DNA from: Brachionus plicatilis
Taxonomy: Eukaryota; Rotifera; Eurotatoria; Ploima; Brachionidae
Reading direction: 5' to 3'
Assembly: GCA_010279815.1 (NCBI GenBank)
Contig: QEOQ01000640.1
Coordinates: forward strand, 1,689,529 to 1,753,528
Length of the DNA stretch: 64,000 nucleotides
The position numbers and the translations under genes are program-made. This document shows positions 47,740-60,000 of the stretch, piece after piece. Numbering within the stretch: the stretch's first letter is position 1; each line of letters starts with the position of its first letter. The notes beneath the pieces were generated by a model, which saw nothing but the letters and a program-made list of their open reading frames with translations, did no database searches and was not told where the DNA came from.

Positions 47740-49788
47740 AATTTGAAGCTGAAATCTGGTATTATGACGATCTTGTTATTGCTTGTTTTTGATGCGTAAA
47801 CAACTAAGAATATATTTTAGCAAAATTTCGTTTTACCTGAATTTCAAAATGAACGAAAACATTTTAATTGTAAAAAAAAAGTGGGTTAGTATATTTATGC
47901 GAAAAGGTCGGTTGTACGCGAATATCCGTACTCGAAAATGAGGTTAATCAATCAATCGATAAAATTTCAAATTTATAATTTTAGTTGACCATCTAAAAAT
48001 CGATCAAATCGATGTTCATAAATTTATAATTTAATTTTCAAGTATTTTTATTAATTTAAATTTATTTTTGTTTTTCAAGCTTTTAATCAATTTCTTTTAA
48101 AGGTTTTAAAATAAAGTAAACTTAAAAAAAAATTCAATTATTTTATACGAAAAGAAAAAAAACATCACATTTTAATTTTTTTAGATATTAGAATAATATT
48201 TATATTTGAATAGCAAAGACGTTATTAAGAAAATAGTCAAAATTCATAGAATTTTCATAAAATTGAACAGAGTATAGAACAAATTTAAATAAATAAATTA
48301 TTTTTTTATCAAGAAGTTAAACTGTTAAAAATTTTCCAAAATATCGATTTCTTTTTTCTACCATTTAAAAATTAAAACAACATTTTATTTGGTTTATTTG
48401 AATAAGATAAACAGATGTTATAGAAAAAAACATATTACTATAAATGATGATAAATCAACTGAATAAAAAGATCAATAAAAATATATTTTCTTGATTCTAA
48501 CAAAAAATAAACCAGCCTGATTTAACATGATTGTAGACATTTAGATAAATTTATATAATTAGATGCAATTTATTTATTGAAAGGATTTTATTTAGACTTG
48601 AACGTGCTTAAACCGAGTTTAAGTGATCTTAAGCTTCAAAAATTAGATTATATAATTTTTCTTAAACAAGCTTTTCAGACATTTAATTTTGAACATATGA
48701 GTCTTCTTCAATTACACTGTGAAAGAAGAGAATAGATATAGAAAAAAATTATCGTATTTTCTTTTTTTATTGTGAATAAGTTTTATTCATTTTTTAGACA
48801 TAATAAACAAATTATTTGAATTTTCATTTTAATAGTATTTTATATTCGATAAAAATTAATTTTGAATTTTCTCCTAGAGAATATTCAAAAAGAGTATTTT
48901 CTCTTAAGGTTGATGATTTTTTTTGGTAAACCGATCATTTAGGATTTGAACGATCAATGAATATAATTATTTAAAAAAACATGATTTTTATGATTTTAAG
49001 TAGTAAACATTATAAATTATGTAGGAAAAAAAAGGATCATTTAAGAATTAAAATAATCAAAAAATTTGATTTATACTTTATTTCATTTGCCCATTTAATT
49101 TATTTTAATGGATTTTTTTAATTAATCATGCAAAATTTAGCTGAATTTTTTAAATAATTAAAAAAACTATGATTTCTTAAATTTCCATTTTTTAAAATTA
49201 AATCAACTATTTGATTTATTATGCAATCAAGTGAAGAAATAATTTTTGTTCAAAAATGTTATTAGATTTAATTTAATTTAATTTTTGAGCACAAAAAAAA
49301 ATTCTAATTTTTTAAGGTTTCTACGGTTTTAGAGAATATTGTTTAATTTTACTAAAAAATTTAAATTTAGTCCAATTTATTCTTAAGTCTAAATTTAAAG
49401 AGTGAAAAAACATCAGTTTTTATCTCATTTTTTTTTAAAAAGTGGTTTTATATTAATTCAATAATTTAATTTTTGAATTTCAAATTTTTCCCAAGATTTA
49501 AAATAAAATAATGAGCATAAAAATTTTTATTCAAATGTAAAGAAAAGTGCGAAAATAGTTAATTTACCGCTTAGAAAAATTCCGAAAAATTAAATATATT
49601 TTTTTAACTTTAGTTCAGATTCGTAGAAAAAATAGTCAAGACTGAATTTTGAAAATTTTGCACAAGCATAATCAAACTCATAATTTTAAAAAACTGGGTC
49701 GATTTTGAATTATTTTCATGTCGGGTTTACAATGAATAACTTTTAATAAAATTATAATTTAGTAGTTTAGAGTTTTGCCTTAGTTTAA
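47740..49788. other. AT-rich intergenic stretch
   Basis: Between a leftward and a rightward gene, so both promoters may lie in it. Nothing specific was recognised. Confidence 0.45.
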
Positions 49789-50177
49789 ATGGGTCGGGTA
49801 TTTTTGGAGCACACCGGAGGTTCCTGTTTGTACTCATGCGGAAACTGTGATACCGTATTGACAAATAAAAACGAGCTTGTTTCATCCCGATTCAATGGGG
49901 CCACTGGTCGAGCTTTTCTGTTCAAGTCTGCGGTTAATCTGGTCGTGAATGAAGTCCAAGAAAGAGTAAATTTATCTCCTTAATATCCCACAACTAAGTA
50001 TTAATCCCACTAAAGGTAATGCTGACCGGTCGTCACTTTGTACGCGATGTTTTCTGCAAAAAATGCTCAGTCAAACTCGGATGGATGTACGAGTTCGCTT
50101 GCGAAGAGACCCAGCGCTACAAGGAAGGCAATGTAATACTCGAAAAGGCGCTTATATCAGAAAGCATCGGATTTTAA
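49789..50177 (+). CDS. YPEL5: Yippee-like protein, YPEL5 type, copy A
   Basis: Small zinc-binding yippee-fold protein; in mammals YPEL5 associates with the CTLH E3 ligase complex. Exons are 49789-49965 and 50016-50177, with a 50 bp intron, 112 residues. It starts [11 protein letters not shown] as in YPEL5. The two zinc-binding CxxC pairs are CGNC and CKKC, and [36 protein letters not shown] and VILE are conserved. The tail is about 9 residues shorter than human. A second copy faces it from 50808. Confidence 0.93.
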
Positions 50178-50419
50178 GCTCATGTCTACCTCACATTTTT
50201 TCAGGTTGTTTTGATCCTTTTGGCTAAATTCCGCGGAATCATCCAACCAAGATAATTTTTTGCAATTTGTCTTTTTTTAATAAAAATTTAAAGATTCCGA
50301 CTTAATTGTCTTTTTTTAATAATTTTAAGAATTTTATTTAAAAAAAATAATTTGTTTAAAATAATTTTTAATGGAAAATAATTACATTTATGTATACATA
50401 ATGGAATAAAAAGTAAATT

Positions 50420-50808
50420 TCAAAATCGGTCACTTTTAGATATCAGAGCTCTTTCTAGAATCACGTGGCCTTCTTTGTATTCTTGGCCCTCTTCGCATGC
50501 AAACTCATACATCCATCCTAGTTTGACAGAGCAATTTTTGCAGGAAACATCGCGGACAAAATGTCTGCCAGTTAGCATCATCTTTTAAGATTGTTTTAAA
50601 AAAATTCATAATTTAATTTCATAAAGCCTACTTTTTCTTGTATTTCATTAAATATGAGGTTTACGGTTCGGTTAAAAAGAAAAGCCCTACCAGTAGTACC
50701 AGTAAAGCGAGTTGACACCAACTCATTATCACTGGTCAATACAGTGCCACAATTGGCGCAAAAAAACAAATTTTTGCCTCCAATATGATCCAAAAATATT
50801 CGTCCCAT
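50420..50808 (-). CDS. YPEL5: Yippee-like protein, YPEL5 type, copy B
   Basis: Paralog of copy A in tail-to-tail orientation, with 242 bp between stop codons. Exons are 50808-50632 and 50581-50420, with an intron at exactly the same codon position as in copy A, 112 residues. It starts [11 protein letters not shown], even closer to vertebrate YPEL5. The CxxC pairs are CANC and CKNC, and [10 protein letters not shown] and [19 protein letters not shown] are kept. At the junction Val of copy A becomes Met. Both copies look functional. Confidence 0.93.
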
Positions 50809-51740
50809 TCTATTACGCTTTTAAATAGACTTTTTCTTTTAAAAATCAAGCTTTAATTTTCATAAAAAATTTTCTTTTTTGTTAATAATTTCAGTTTTTT
50901 GCTTGTTCATTAAATGTATAAGATATTTATATCCTCACTGCATTGCAATTCAAATTTTAATAAATATTAGTTTTGATAGATATATTTATAATAAAAAAAA
51001 ATGAATAATTTTAGTTTAAATTCAAAATTAAGCAAAAAAACATTCAGAATACTTTTCTTTTGAGGTTAATCCTAATTAATATAAAATATTCTAAATTTTT
51101 TAAATAAATTGTAGATTTATTAAAATGTTAAATTTTATGAGCAAAAGCTAATGATCGTGATCACCAAAAAAACAACTTCCTACAAAAATTTGAAAATAAC
51201 TAAAAACTGCTCATCTAGTCTAAATCTTGATTTTTTAAATAAATAATACGAATATCAGCATCAAAATATGAAAAACTCAACAATTACTTTAAAATTAATT
51301 GCAAAAAGAAAATTTTTAAAATAATTTGCTGAATGGCCATGCAATTCCAATAGTGTTGATGTCCGGTGGTTCGCCTGAAAGACAGGTCTGTTTTGGCTTA
51401 GTCAGACGGTCAAGACCAGTCAGAGACTGGTCTTTTAGAGAGTACGTTTGAATAGGACCGGTCATTTGAAAACGGACAGTCCAAAAGACCGGTCTTTCCA
51501 GGACCGCCATCCAATACTAAATTCTAAGGAATTTAAGTTTATTTTTAAAGTATAACAAGTGGATTTGATTAATCAATTCAAGATGTCTTGCGATAAATAT
51601 GACCAACTCTGATCACACAAGATGTAAACTTTGATGACTTAATCTAAAAAATGTGGATAAAATTTAATATTAATTTTCTTATAGATCATTTTTTAAGTAA
51701 TAATAACAATAATAAGCTACGACAAGCAGGCTTAAAAATT
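50809..51740. other. Intergenic stretch with a GC-richer island
   Basis: Mostly AT-rich. About 51340-51520 is much richer in G and C, with repeated GACCGGTC / AAGACCGGTC words and the hairpin AAGACCAGTCAGAGACTGGTCTT at 51412-51434. No protein or RNA family was recognised. Confidence 0.45.
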
Positions 51741-51742
51741 TA

Positions 51743-53515
51743 CCGTATTCCCTCGATTTTTATTTCGGCACAAAACCGAAAAAATCTATTTTGTCCCATG
51801 GGATAAACACGTTTTTGTGGTCAATTTTTTAAAGTGTTTTGTGACCGGACAACACATGTTTGTACCTGGTACAAATCCGAATTTGTACCATGGTATAGAA
51901 AAAGAATATTAAAATGAATGAAAAAAATTATTTTTAAATAATTAATTAAAAATTTATCATCTAATTATATATTATATATTAAATAATTAATTAAAAATAT
52001 TTTTTTTCATTTTCATTTACCAAAAAACTTAGAGAAAGCTAAGAAAATAAGATAAATAATTAATCATATATTTTAAACATTAATTATATATCAAACGAAG
52101 GACAACATTTAACAAAATTTACTAACAAGTTTTAACAATGAATCAGAGGTTTGGACATTTTCTGATGAAATGGACGAGTCTGATTCCATTGATAAGCATG
52201 ATGCGATAGCAGTTTTCTAAGTATTGATCTTAGTCTAAGTGAGGATGAAAATAAATTAGAAAGTAGAAATGAAGCTCCTGAAAGACAAAATAATGTCGTC
52301 TTAGCTAATAACTAAAAAAATGTGCTTTATTCGGAAAAAATGTCACTAAGAAAAAGAAAAAACCTTGAAGATTCTGAAAATGAATCTTATAATACTGAAA
52401 ATTTTCAGTGTCCAAACCTCTGATTCATTGTAAAAACTTGTTAGTAAATTTTGTTAAATATTGTCCTTCGTTTGATATATAATTAATGTTTAAAATATAT
52501 TATTAAATTATTTATCTTTTTTTCTTAGCTTTCTCTAAGTTTTTTGGTAAATGAAAATGAAAAAAATTATTTTTAATTAATTATTTAAAAATAATTTTTT
52601 TCATTCATTTTAATATTCTTTTTTTATACCATGGTTTTTACACTATGCCATACAAGAAACATTTTTTTACGCATTTTTTGGTAATGTTATTTTGAAAGAA
52701 CATGAGGAGTTTGAGGGTATTTAAATTAAACAGTTTAAGAGCACAATTTTAAATTTTTTATAGTAAGTTTTTTGATTATAAACATTTAAAATTTAATTTT
52801 ATTTTTAAGCCGAGTGTAATATATCAAATTGTAGAGAAAAAAAATTCTACAAATTTGTGTTTTTAGTTTTTTCTTTTTCACTCAATTTTTCGTCAAATTC
52901 AATAAATAAACAATTTTAGATAAATAAAACAATGGGTCTACCTAACCAGCACACGAAAAAATCATTTCAATACACTAGGAATCGTTTCGGCACATTCTTA
53001 AAATCTAAAAAACACACTATACTTAAAAACACCCTTAACGCTGTTCAGACTCTTAATTATTTAATAAAATGATAAAGAAATCAAATTTTGATTACAACAT
53101 TTCAAATTATATTTATAAAAAAAACTTTTTTTTTTGTTGTTGTTTTTTTTAACTAAAATAAAGCTGAAAATTTCAAATTTTTTTTCAAGTTTTTAAAGTT
53201 TGTTTTTCATATGTTCGAAAATTGTGTTATTTAGACTTTGAAAAAGTGTAAATTTAAGTTAATTTATTTTCAGTTTGAAAAAAAAATTTTTGAATGTGCA
53301 GAAAAGTGATTTAGAAGTGTTATTAAGTGGGTATGTTTGTTAAATTTTAGGGTGTAGTGAAACGTTTTTTGCGTTTTCTAAACCAACTATCCCATTAAAT
53401 AATGAGATAAATGGTTCCCCACAAACTAAAACCTTTTTACCACAAACCAAAAGCTTTTTAACACAAATAACTACAAAACACAATTTTTTTGTGCCGAATT
53501 AAAAACAAAAATAAT
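51743..53515. repeat. Composite repeat region with long inverted repeat
   Basis: The left edge after TA reads CCGTATTCCCTCGATTTTTA then TTTCGGCACAAAA. Near 53487 the reverse complement of its inner part returns (TTTTTTTGTGCCGAATTAAAA), but the outermost bases do not match. Between lie CACAAA/TTTGTG-rich subterminal stretches and the inverted repeat 51888-52634. It may be one larger decayed transposon with a nested rearrangement. Boundaries are tentative. Confidence 0.35.
51888..52634. repeat. Long near-perfect inverted repeat (snap-back)
   Basis: The left arm is 51888-52157 and the right arm 52409-52634. The arms run from CCATGGTATA at the outside to AGAGGTTTGGAC at the inside, and differ by a few bases and one gap of about 45 bp. 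The loop of about 250 bp reads, in two frames, as acidic Ser-rich coding-like sequence (DEMDESDSIDKHD, DLSLSEDENKLESRNEAPE, LRKRKNLEDSENES), like the N-terminus of some transposases. A transcript would form a double-stranded RNA of over 200 bp. Confidence 0.75.
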
Positions 53516-54024
53516 TTTTACATATTTAACCAAATATCTGGTTAACACAAATTTATTATGGTGAAAAAAATTTAATAAATTTGTTATATAATTTACTCGA
53601 ATTGTGTTTATAAAATTATTTATAAAAAAATTAAATATTAAATTAATAAAAAATTAAATTAAAATATATTTTAGGGAAAACCAATTTCCAGCTAATTTTG
53701 GACGATCTTTTTTAGGTTTATTAACAAATTCTTCGGATTCTCATAAAACATTGGCTCTGCATCATTCAATGAATTGTCATTGTTTTTTCTTTTTCGTTTT
53801 ATTTTTTTGAATTTTTTTAATTTCCAAAAATTATGAAATTTTTTGTTTAGTACGTAAAATTAAAGACACTTTAAAGAATCGTTAAAAAATCTTTAAAATT
53901 TTTTTTGACTGGGTTATTTATAGAAATTTTTAAAAATCATTTTATTTTATTTAAAATTAAAATTTTGAAAAATTGACTTCGATAAAAAATGATTATTTTA
54001 TTTTCCTAGTAAATTGGCAAAAAT

Positions 54025-57000
54025 TTAATCTGATTGAAAAGTGCTGTACAACGATTCGTTTCCATAGAGCATAAAATTGAATTGTGCTCGACAAAATTTG
54101 ACCCTGTCGGGCAAAAATCTGGTAATTTCATCATTTGGCAGCCATGGTGTCAGATCACTAAGACTACTATTTATTTTCTCAGAAAATTGAATGCCCCAAA
54201 AAAAAAACAATGGCACTACATTCAATCCCACAATATTTGAAAATCTCACTATAAACTCGTTCCATTTATCAATGTCACTTTTAAACAATTCCTTGCTATT
54301 AAAAATTATCTCATACTCTCTAAAAAGCATGCGAAATGAGTTCCATCCGAATGATTTTTGCAATTGCATGTACAAATATAAAGGTAGATTACAATTGTTC
54401 ATCCACTCATCTCTTGGAAAACCTTTTAGTGCAAAATCCAAAAGTTTAGACTCATTGTGTTTTTCGGTCAGGAATTTTGTCCAAGCTTTTTGATCAAAAA
54501 CAATTTGATAAGTGTGATAAGAAAATAAGTTGGCCAAGGCTTCAATTGTGCCATCAGGCACCCAGCACGCTCTCTGAAAATTGTGTCCAAATTCATGTGC
54601 CAAACTCCAGCATGATGACTTTATTTTAGACTTATTGAATAAAACACTGGAATAGCTGTAAAACAAGACAATGGGGTATCCGGCATGTATGAGACCACCG
54701 CTAGGCTGAATGTCAACCACGACTCTTTCGCGCCAAGTGTTGTTCACATTGGTTCCTCTGAGTTCGTGGTTTGACTCAATTATTTTGTCCCAAATGTCCA
54801 AGACTTCAGATGGATCGCGCAATTTTCTTATACAATTTGATGGCACACAAAAAGAAACATGCTTTTTCCAAAAAAATAAACTTCCTTTTTGTCTTAATTT
54901 TTATTAAATTTACCTTTCCACTCAATTCTGCCCACGGGCTGCTAGACTGTTGATTTTGGGACCAATTGCTGATTGTCTCTGGTTTGGTAAGGTCATAAAA
55001 TGGAGCTTCGACTACCGAGTCAAGTTTCACCTTGATACTTGAATTTCCTTTGGGACTTTGTAGATAAATTAGACCTCCAAACGCGGTCGTAATGGACAAT
55101 TTTTTTCTAAGCCTAAAATTGGATGAAATACAAGGCCATCTTTTGAGGTTAACATTGGCCAATTGGTCAGTATGAGCACCTATTCGAACCTCCCACCCTG
55201 ACGAGTTGCCTTCTAAAAGGTCAATCGATGCTTTTATGCCAGGTGGAACATAATAGCCAGTGAAGTGAAATTCTTCGTATTTTGATTTAAGGCAAATTGT
55301 AGTTGAGAGTGTTTTTGGTTGCAGAAGTGTGAAGCTTGGAAATTCTTCGATACTTGGTGCTCGGCACAATATGCCGCACATTGAGTATTTTAGATAAAGT
55401 TTCGATGCTATGGTTAGCAAAGCTCGTCCGACCGGTGAGCTAATGCTCGAGTTAAAAGTTGGCTTAAAATTTAGTGTGATAAATTTGTATAAAACTTTGT
55501 GAAGTCTTTCTAAATGTTGAAAAGTGAGCTCATTTGGCAAACTTTCGATTGAATCAACAAAATAATTTTCCAATTCCAAGCTGATTCTCATGTCATTTTC
55601 AAGTTTGTCTACATTATCTAATAAATGAGACTCTGAGGCTTTGTTTTTGCTGGTTTTTATGTAAACTCGTTCTATTTTAGCCTGTCTGAATGAAAAGCAT
55701 ATCCCAATTTGTGACAAAAACTTGTTCAATGACGCTTCCAGAAGAGTTTTTCCATGAGCTTTACTAATCCATCCTGAAATTTAAAAATTAGCTTCAATTA
55801 AGTCTGTCTATTGATTTATTTTTATAGAATTCAATTACTCTTTTATTCATTTTTAGAATTTTTAAAATTATTCAACTATTCAAATATTCAATTTTTCAAC
55901 TTCTACTACTCGTTCAATTTTTCTCATTTCGCTTAATTGATCCAAAAATTAATTTTAATTTTTTTCTATAAAGTTTATTTTTTAATAATTCTATTCTTTT
56001 CTAAACTGGCATCTTGAAGTTGAAGATCAATTCAAAATATCATTTCAATTCAAAGAGTTTATTTTTCGATGTTAAAATTAGTATTTAAATTTATTTAAAT
56101 AATTTTAATGTAAAATGCTTTACATGTTATGTAAAGCATTTTACATAACATGAACAATTACATAAACAATTAAAGAGAATATTTTCTAAATCCATTAATA
56201 AAATCGATTTTTAAATTTAAATTTTTTAAAATTGGTTTTTTGTAGAGTTTATTTTGAAATTTTTTATTTCAAAAGTATTTGTATCTGGCACTGAATTAAA
56301 TTTAATAATGAATTTCAAATATTAAAATTCCAAATAAGTAATAAAATTAAAAGATCGATTTTTTCTACAAATATTTTTGGAATAAATTTTGTTTTTATTT
56401 TTTAAATCATGTAAAGCATTTTACATTTAAATTTTTCCAATTAATTCAAAGATTAAATTTAATATCAAATGATAAACTCTTTGAATTGAAATAATATATT
56501 GAATTGATCATCAACTTCAAGATGCCTCTAAACTTTGGTATTTTTTTTCATTTAATCTTTGAAATATACAAATAAAAATCAGTATTTAAGCAATAACCCT
56601 TAGAATTTTTGCTGAACCCAACTCCCTAAACCGCCCTTAATTTTATCAGATTTTATTAAAATAAATCCAACCCCAAAATAAACTCTAAATTGACACATTA
56701 AATTTATATTTTATTTTTTTAAATTTATTTTGTTTTTAAATTTTTTGAAAATTTAACTTAATTTTTTCAACTTTTTAAATTATCCAATACTCAAAAAATG
56801 ATTTCAGTACTAATTCGCTTTATATTTAATAGTATTCATAATATTCATTATTTATCTTTTAGTAAATATTTAATTAATAATTTTTTTATTTGAATTATTT
56901 GTAAAAACAGGATAAAAAAGTAGATAAAATATTTTTTAAGAGATTGAATAATTGAATAGTTGAACCCCCTTCATTGTAAAAAAGGGGCATCGGTTTTGAC

Positions 57001-60000
57001 TGGGTAATAATAGCGGTGTAGATGACCAACTGGATGCAGTAACCTCTGTGTGAGGTCGAAGCAGTCGCTCAAAAGGTACTGGAAAAAGAGATGAGCGCCT
57101 CCCCTTAATTCACTAGGATAGAAAAGGACATATTATTAAAACAAACTATTTTCCATGAATGAACTAATTTTAGTTTTTTTATCACCTAAAAATCTCAGAT
57201 TTATAAAAATACTTTTATGAAACAAAATTACTTGCATCAATCAAAATAACTTATTGCAAGCTAAATCAATTTTTGAATATAAAATTTAAAAAAATGATTG
57301 ATCTCGAAGAGACATTGAATGAATCATTGGCCGAAGATAAGAGTTTATCTGCTAATTAAATAGACATTGAAATTGACTACTGATAATTGAAAATGGCGTA
57401 ATGGAATCAACAAATAATAGTATAAAAAATTAAAAAATTTAGAACCTTTCTTAAATTCCAAACTTGGACCCTTGATCGAATGGATCCGGTAGATGGTATC
57501 AAAAATTTCATGATTTACCAAAGATAAAAGCTGACACCAGGCCTGTCACCTTTTAATATAATGAGCTAAAAATTAAATTTTTAAGTTATTTTGAAATTTA
57601 TTTGATGGCTAACTCGGAAACTACTGATCATATGTTTCGTTATTAGAGAGTATTTTTTATTAAAAAACGAGCATTTTAATTTAACTTAAGTATTATTTCA
57701 CAAGAGTTTTTTAGACAAAAAAAGTATTTAAATATCACACAGAAAAATTTTAAATAAATGATGATTTTTGGTGACCGAAAAATTCTAATCCTTATTTAAT
57801 TAAAAAAATTTTTAAAATGCTTTTTTCCCAAAAATTAAATTCTTATTCTCCACTAAACTTTGAATTTGATAACAGTATTTTACGAAAAATTACGTAAAAT
57901 ACCGTAAATTAACCAAATTTTACCACATTTTTTATTTTTTTAAAAAATTTATGAAAAAAAAAAACTTTTTTAAATTTTCGATTTTTCGAAAAAAAAGACA
58001 TTTTTTCAAAAATTTTGAATTGGCCGTTTTGAATTAAAATTATACCAAAATCCTGAAAATTTACGCAATTTTTCGTAAGATACCTCTTTTTCACTTTTCG
58101 GATTTACGTTAATTTACGTAAAATGTGGTAAAATTTGGTTAATTTACGGTATTATACGTAATTTTTCGTAAAATACTGTTATCAAATCACCACTGTAACT
58201 CAAAAATCTTCGAATTACTTTTCAATTTGAAGATTGATACTCATTAGAAAAAATTATGTAGAATTAAATAAGAGACCATGTCACTTATGTGATATAGTAA
58301 TCACAAAATAATGTGATCAAAATGATCACATTAATAATTATTTGCTTTTATTTGATAAAAAATAATCAACAAATAATCAAATTTTTTTCACTGATTACCA
58401 AATAATTTTTTCAGATACAAATTTTTAAGATTTAAAATTAGAAATGAATTTAAAAAAAATAATTTGTCTTTAGCAAAGTACAATATTTTGAAATAGAAGT
58501 AAAAGCGACCGAGGATGATTAATTAGTTGCCAAAAAATCAATAGTTTATGAAGAAAAAAAGGGTATTAAATTATATCTGTGAAAGAAACATAAATAAAGA
58601 AAATTTTTTTTAAACTTGTTTTAAAAATCGAGTTTGACAAGCTTTTTTATAAAGACTTAAACAAATTTTAAATAAAACTAAATTTTGGAATAAAAAATAT
58701 AATAGTTTAATTTTTTTGATCCAAAAAAATTTGATCAGATAGTCGCTATGAGTCAAAATCACTGTCAAATCAGTGACTGAATCCTACTAAATTCCAATCA
58801 TTTCTAATCAAAATGACATTAAAGATAAACTTAAAAGATAAATTCCATTAATTTCAATTAAAACAAAGGGTTAAAAATAAAAAAGGACAAAACCATGCTG
58901 AAAAGGTTTACTAAAGTCTTTTTAAGGAAAAAAAAATTTAAATCAAAATCAACAAAAAATTAAGTGACACAAAAAACAGGGTTAACAATTTTAAAAAGTG
59001 AATAAAATCAAGCCTTAAAATTGCATACAGCATCTAGAAAAAATTGTCAATCTCAAGAATAAAATAAGCAAAGATATAATTAGTATTTACCTCAAATAAA
59101 CAAGTTAAAATTTTTAAGTCAAGTCAAATGAACACGGAAAAGCTAACATTGATATTTTTTTAAATATTTATTTTATTTTTAATTCGAAAAATAACACAAA
59201 AAAATGGTTTTTGATTTTGGTTTGACAAATTTGATATATAAAATTTATTAAAAATTTTGAAAAATTTCATTTTTTGCCTTTTTTTTCTCACGTTAAATTC
59301 AATAAAACCTCGTCTAATAACACTTTTGCAATTTTTGGTAAAAGGCACTTTAAATTTTGTCAAAAAAAAAACAATTTCCAAAAACTCAGAAATTTCGGGG
59401 GCTGATTTTTCAAACGAAATAAACAAAAGAATTTTATTTTATTTTAGCCTTCATAATTTTTGTAATAAGGAATACCTTCAACAAAAATTTTTTTTTATAA
59501 TTATCTTTTAACTTAAAACTTAAATCAATATTTTTACGATATCAAAAAAATATTCAGGAATACATATATTAATTTTGCACACATACCTGTCAGAAAAAGT
59601 AATACAATTTCAAATTAATTCACATTGGATCAAATATCTCTAAAATGGAATTCAATTTTATTGGAATTATTTACTTATAAATATTAACTTAAAAAAATTC
59701 GTATTTTGATTAATAAAACTTACATTTGATGTAAAATTATGAAATGTTGAATTAGAAAAAATATAATTTAAAAAAATAAGGTGAATGGAAAAAGAAATTA
59801 AAAGAACTCATGTGACAATGTTTAAGGATTTATTATTCATTCAGAGGAGATTAAGAGTGTAAAATTTAAAAAATAAATATATAAAAATAATTTAGTCAAA
59901 AGCTCAAAGAATCGCATTTACGAACTTTTCAACATTCATTGCTTTTTAATAATAGTCTTTATTTAAAAAAATTTTTTTTTAATCATTGCCAAATCTGGCG

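Noticed and set aside
52950..53400. Apparent inverted similarity AAAAAATCATTTCAATACAC versus AAAAAACGTTTCACTACAC
   Set aside because: Too short and too degenerate, with gaps, to call as a separate element; treated as part of the composite repeat region.
54034..54953. Plus-strand ORFs over the TCAF-like gene
   Set aside because: Antisense to the M60-like domain frame.
59160..59511. Overlapping ORFs on both strands
   Set aside because: Low-complexity AT-rich translation in the TCAF intron, with no domain or splice support.
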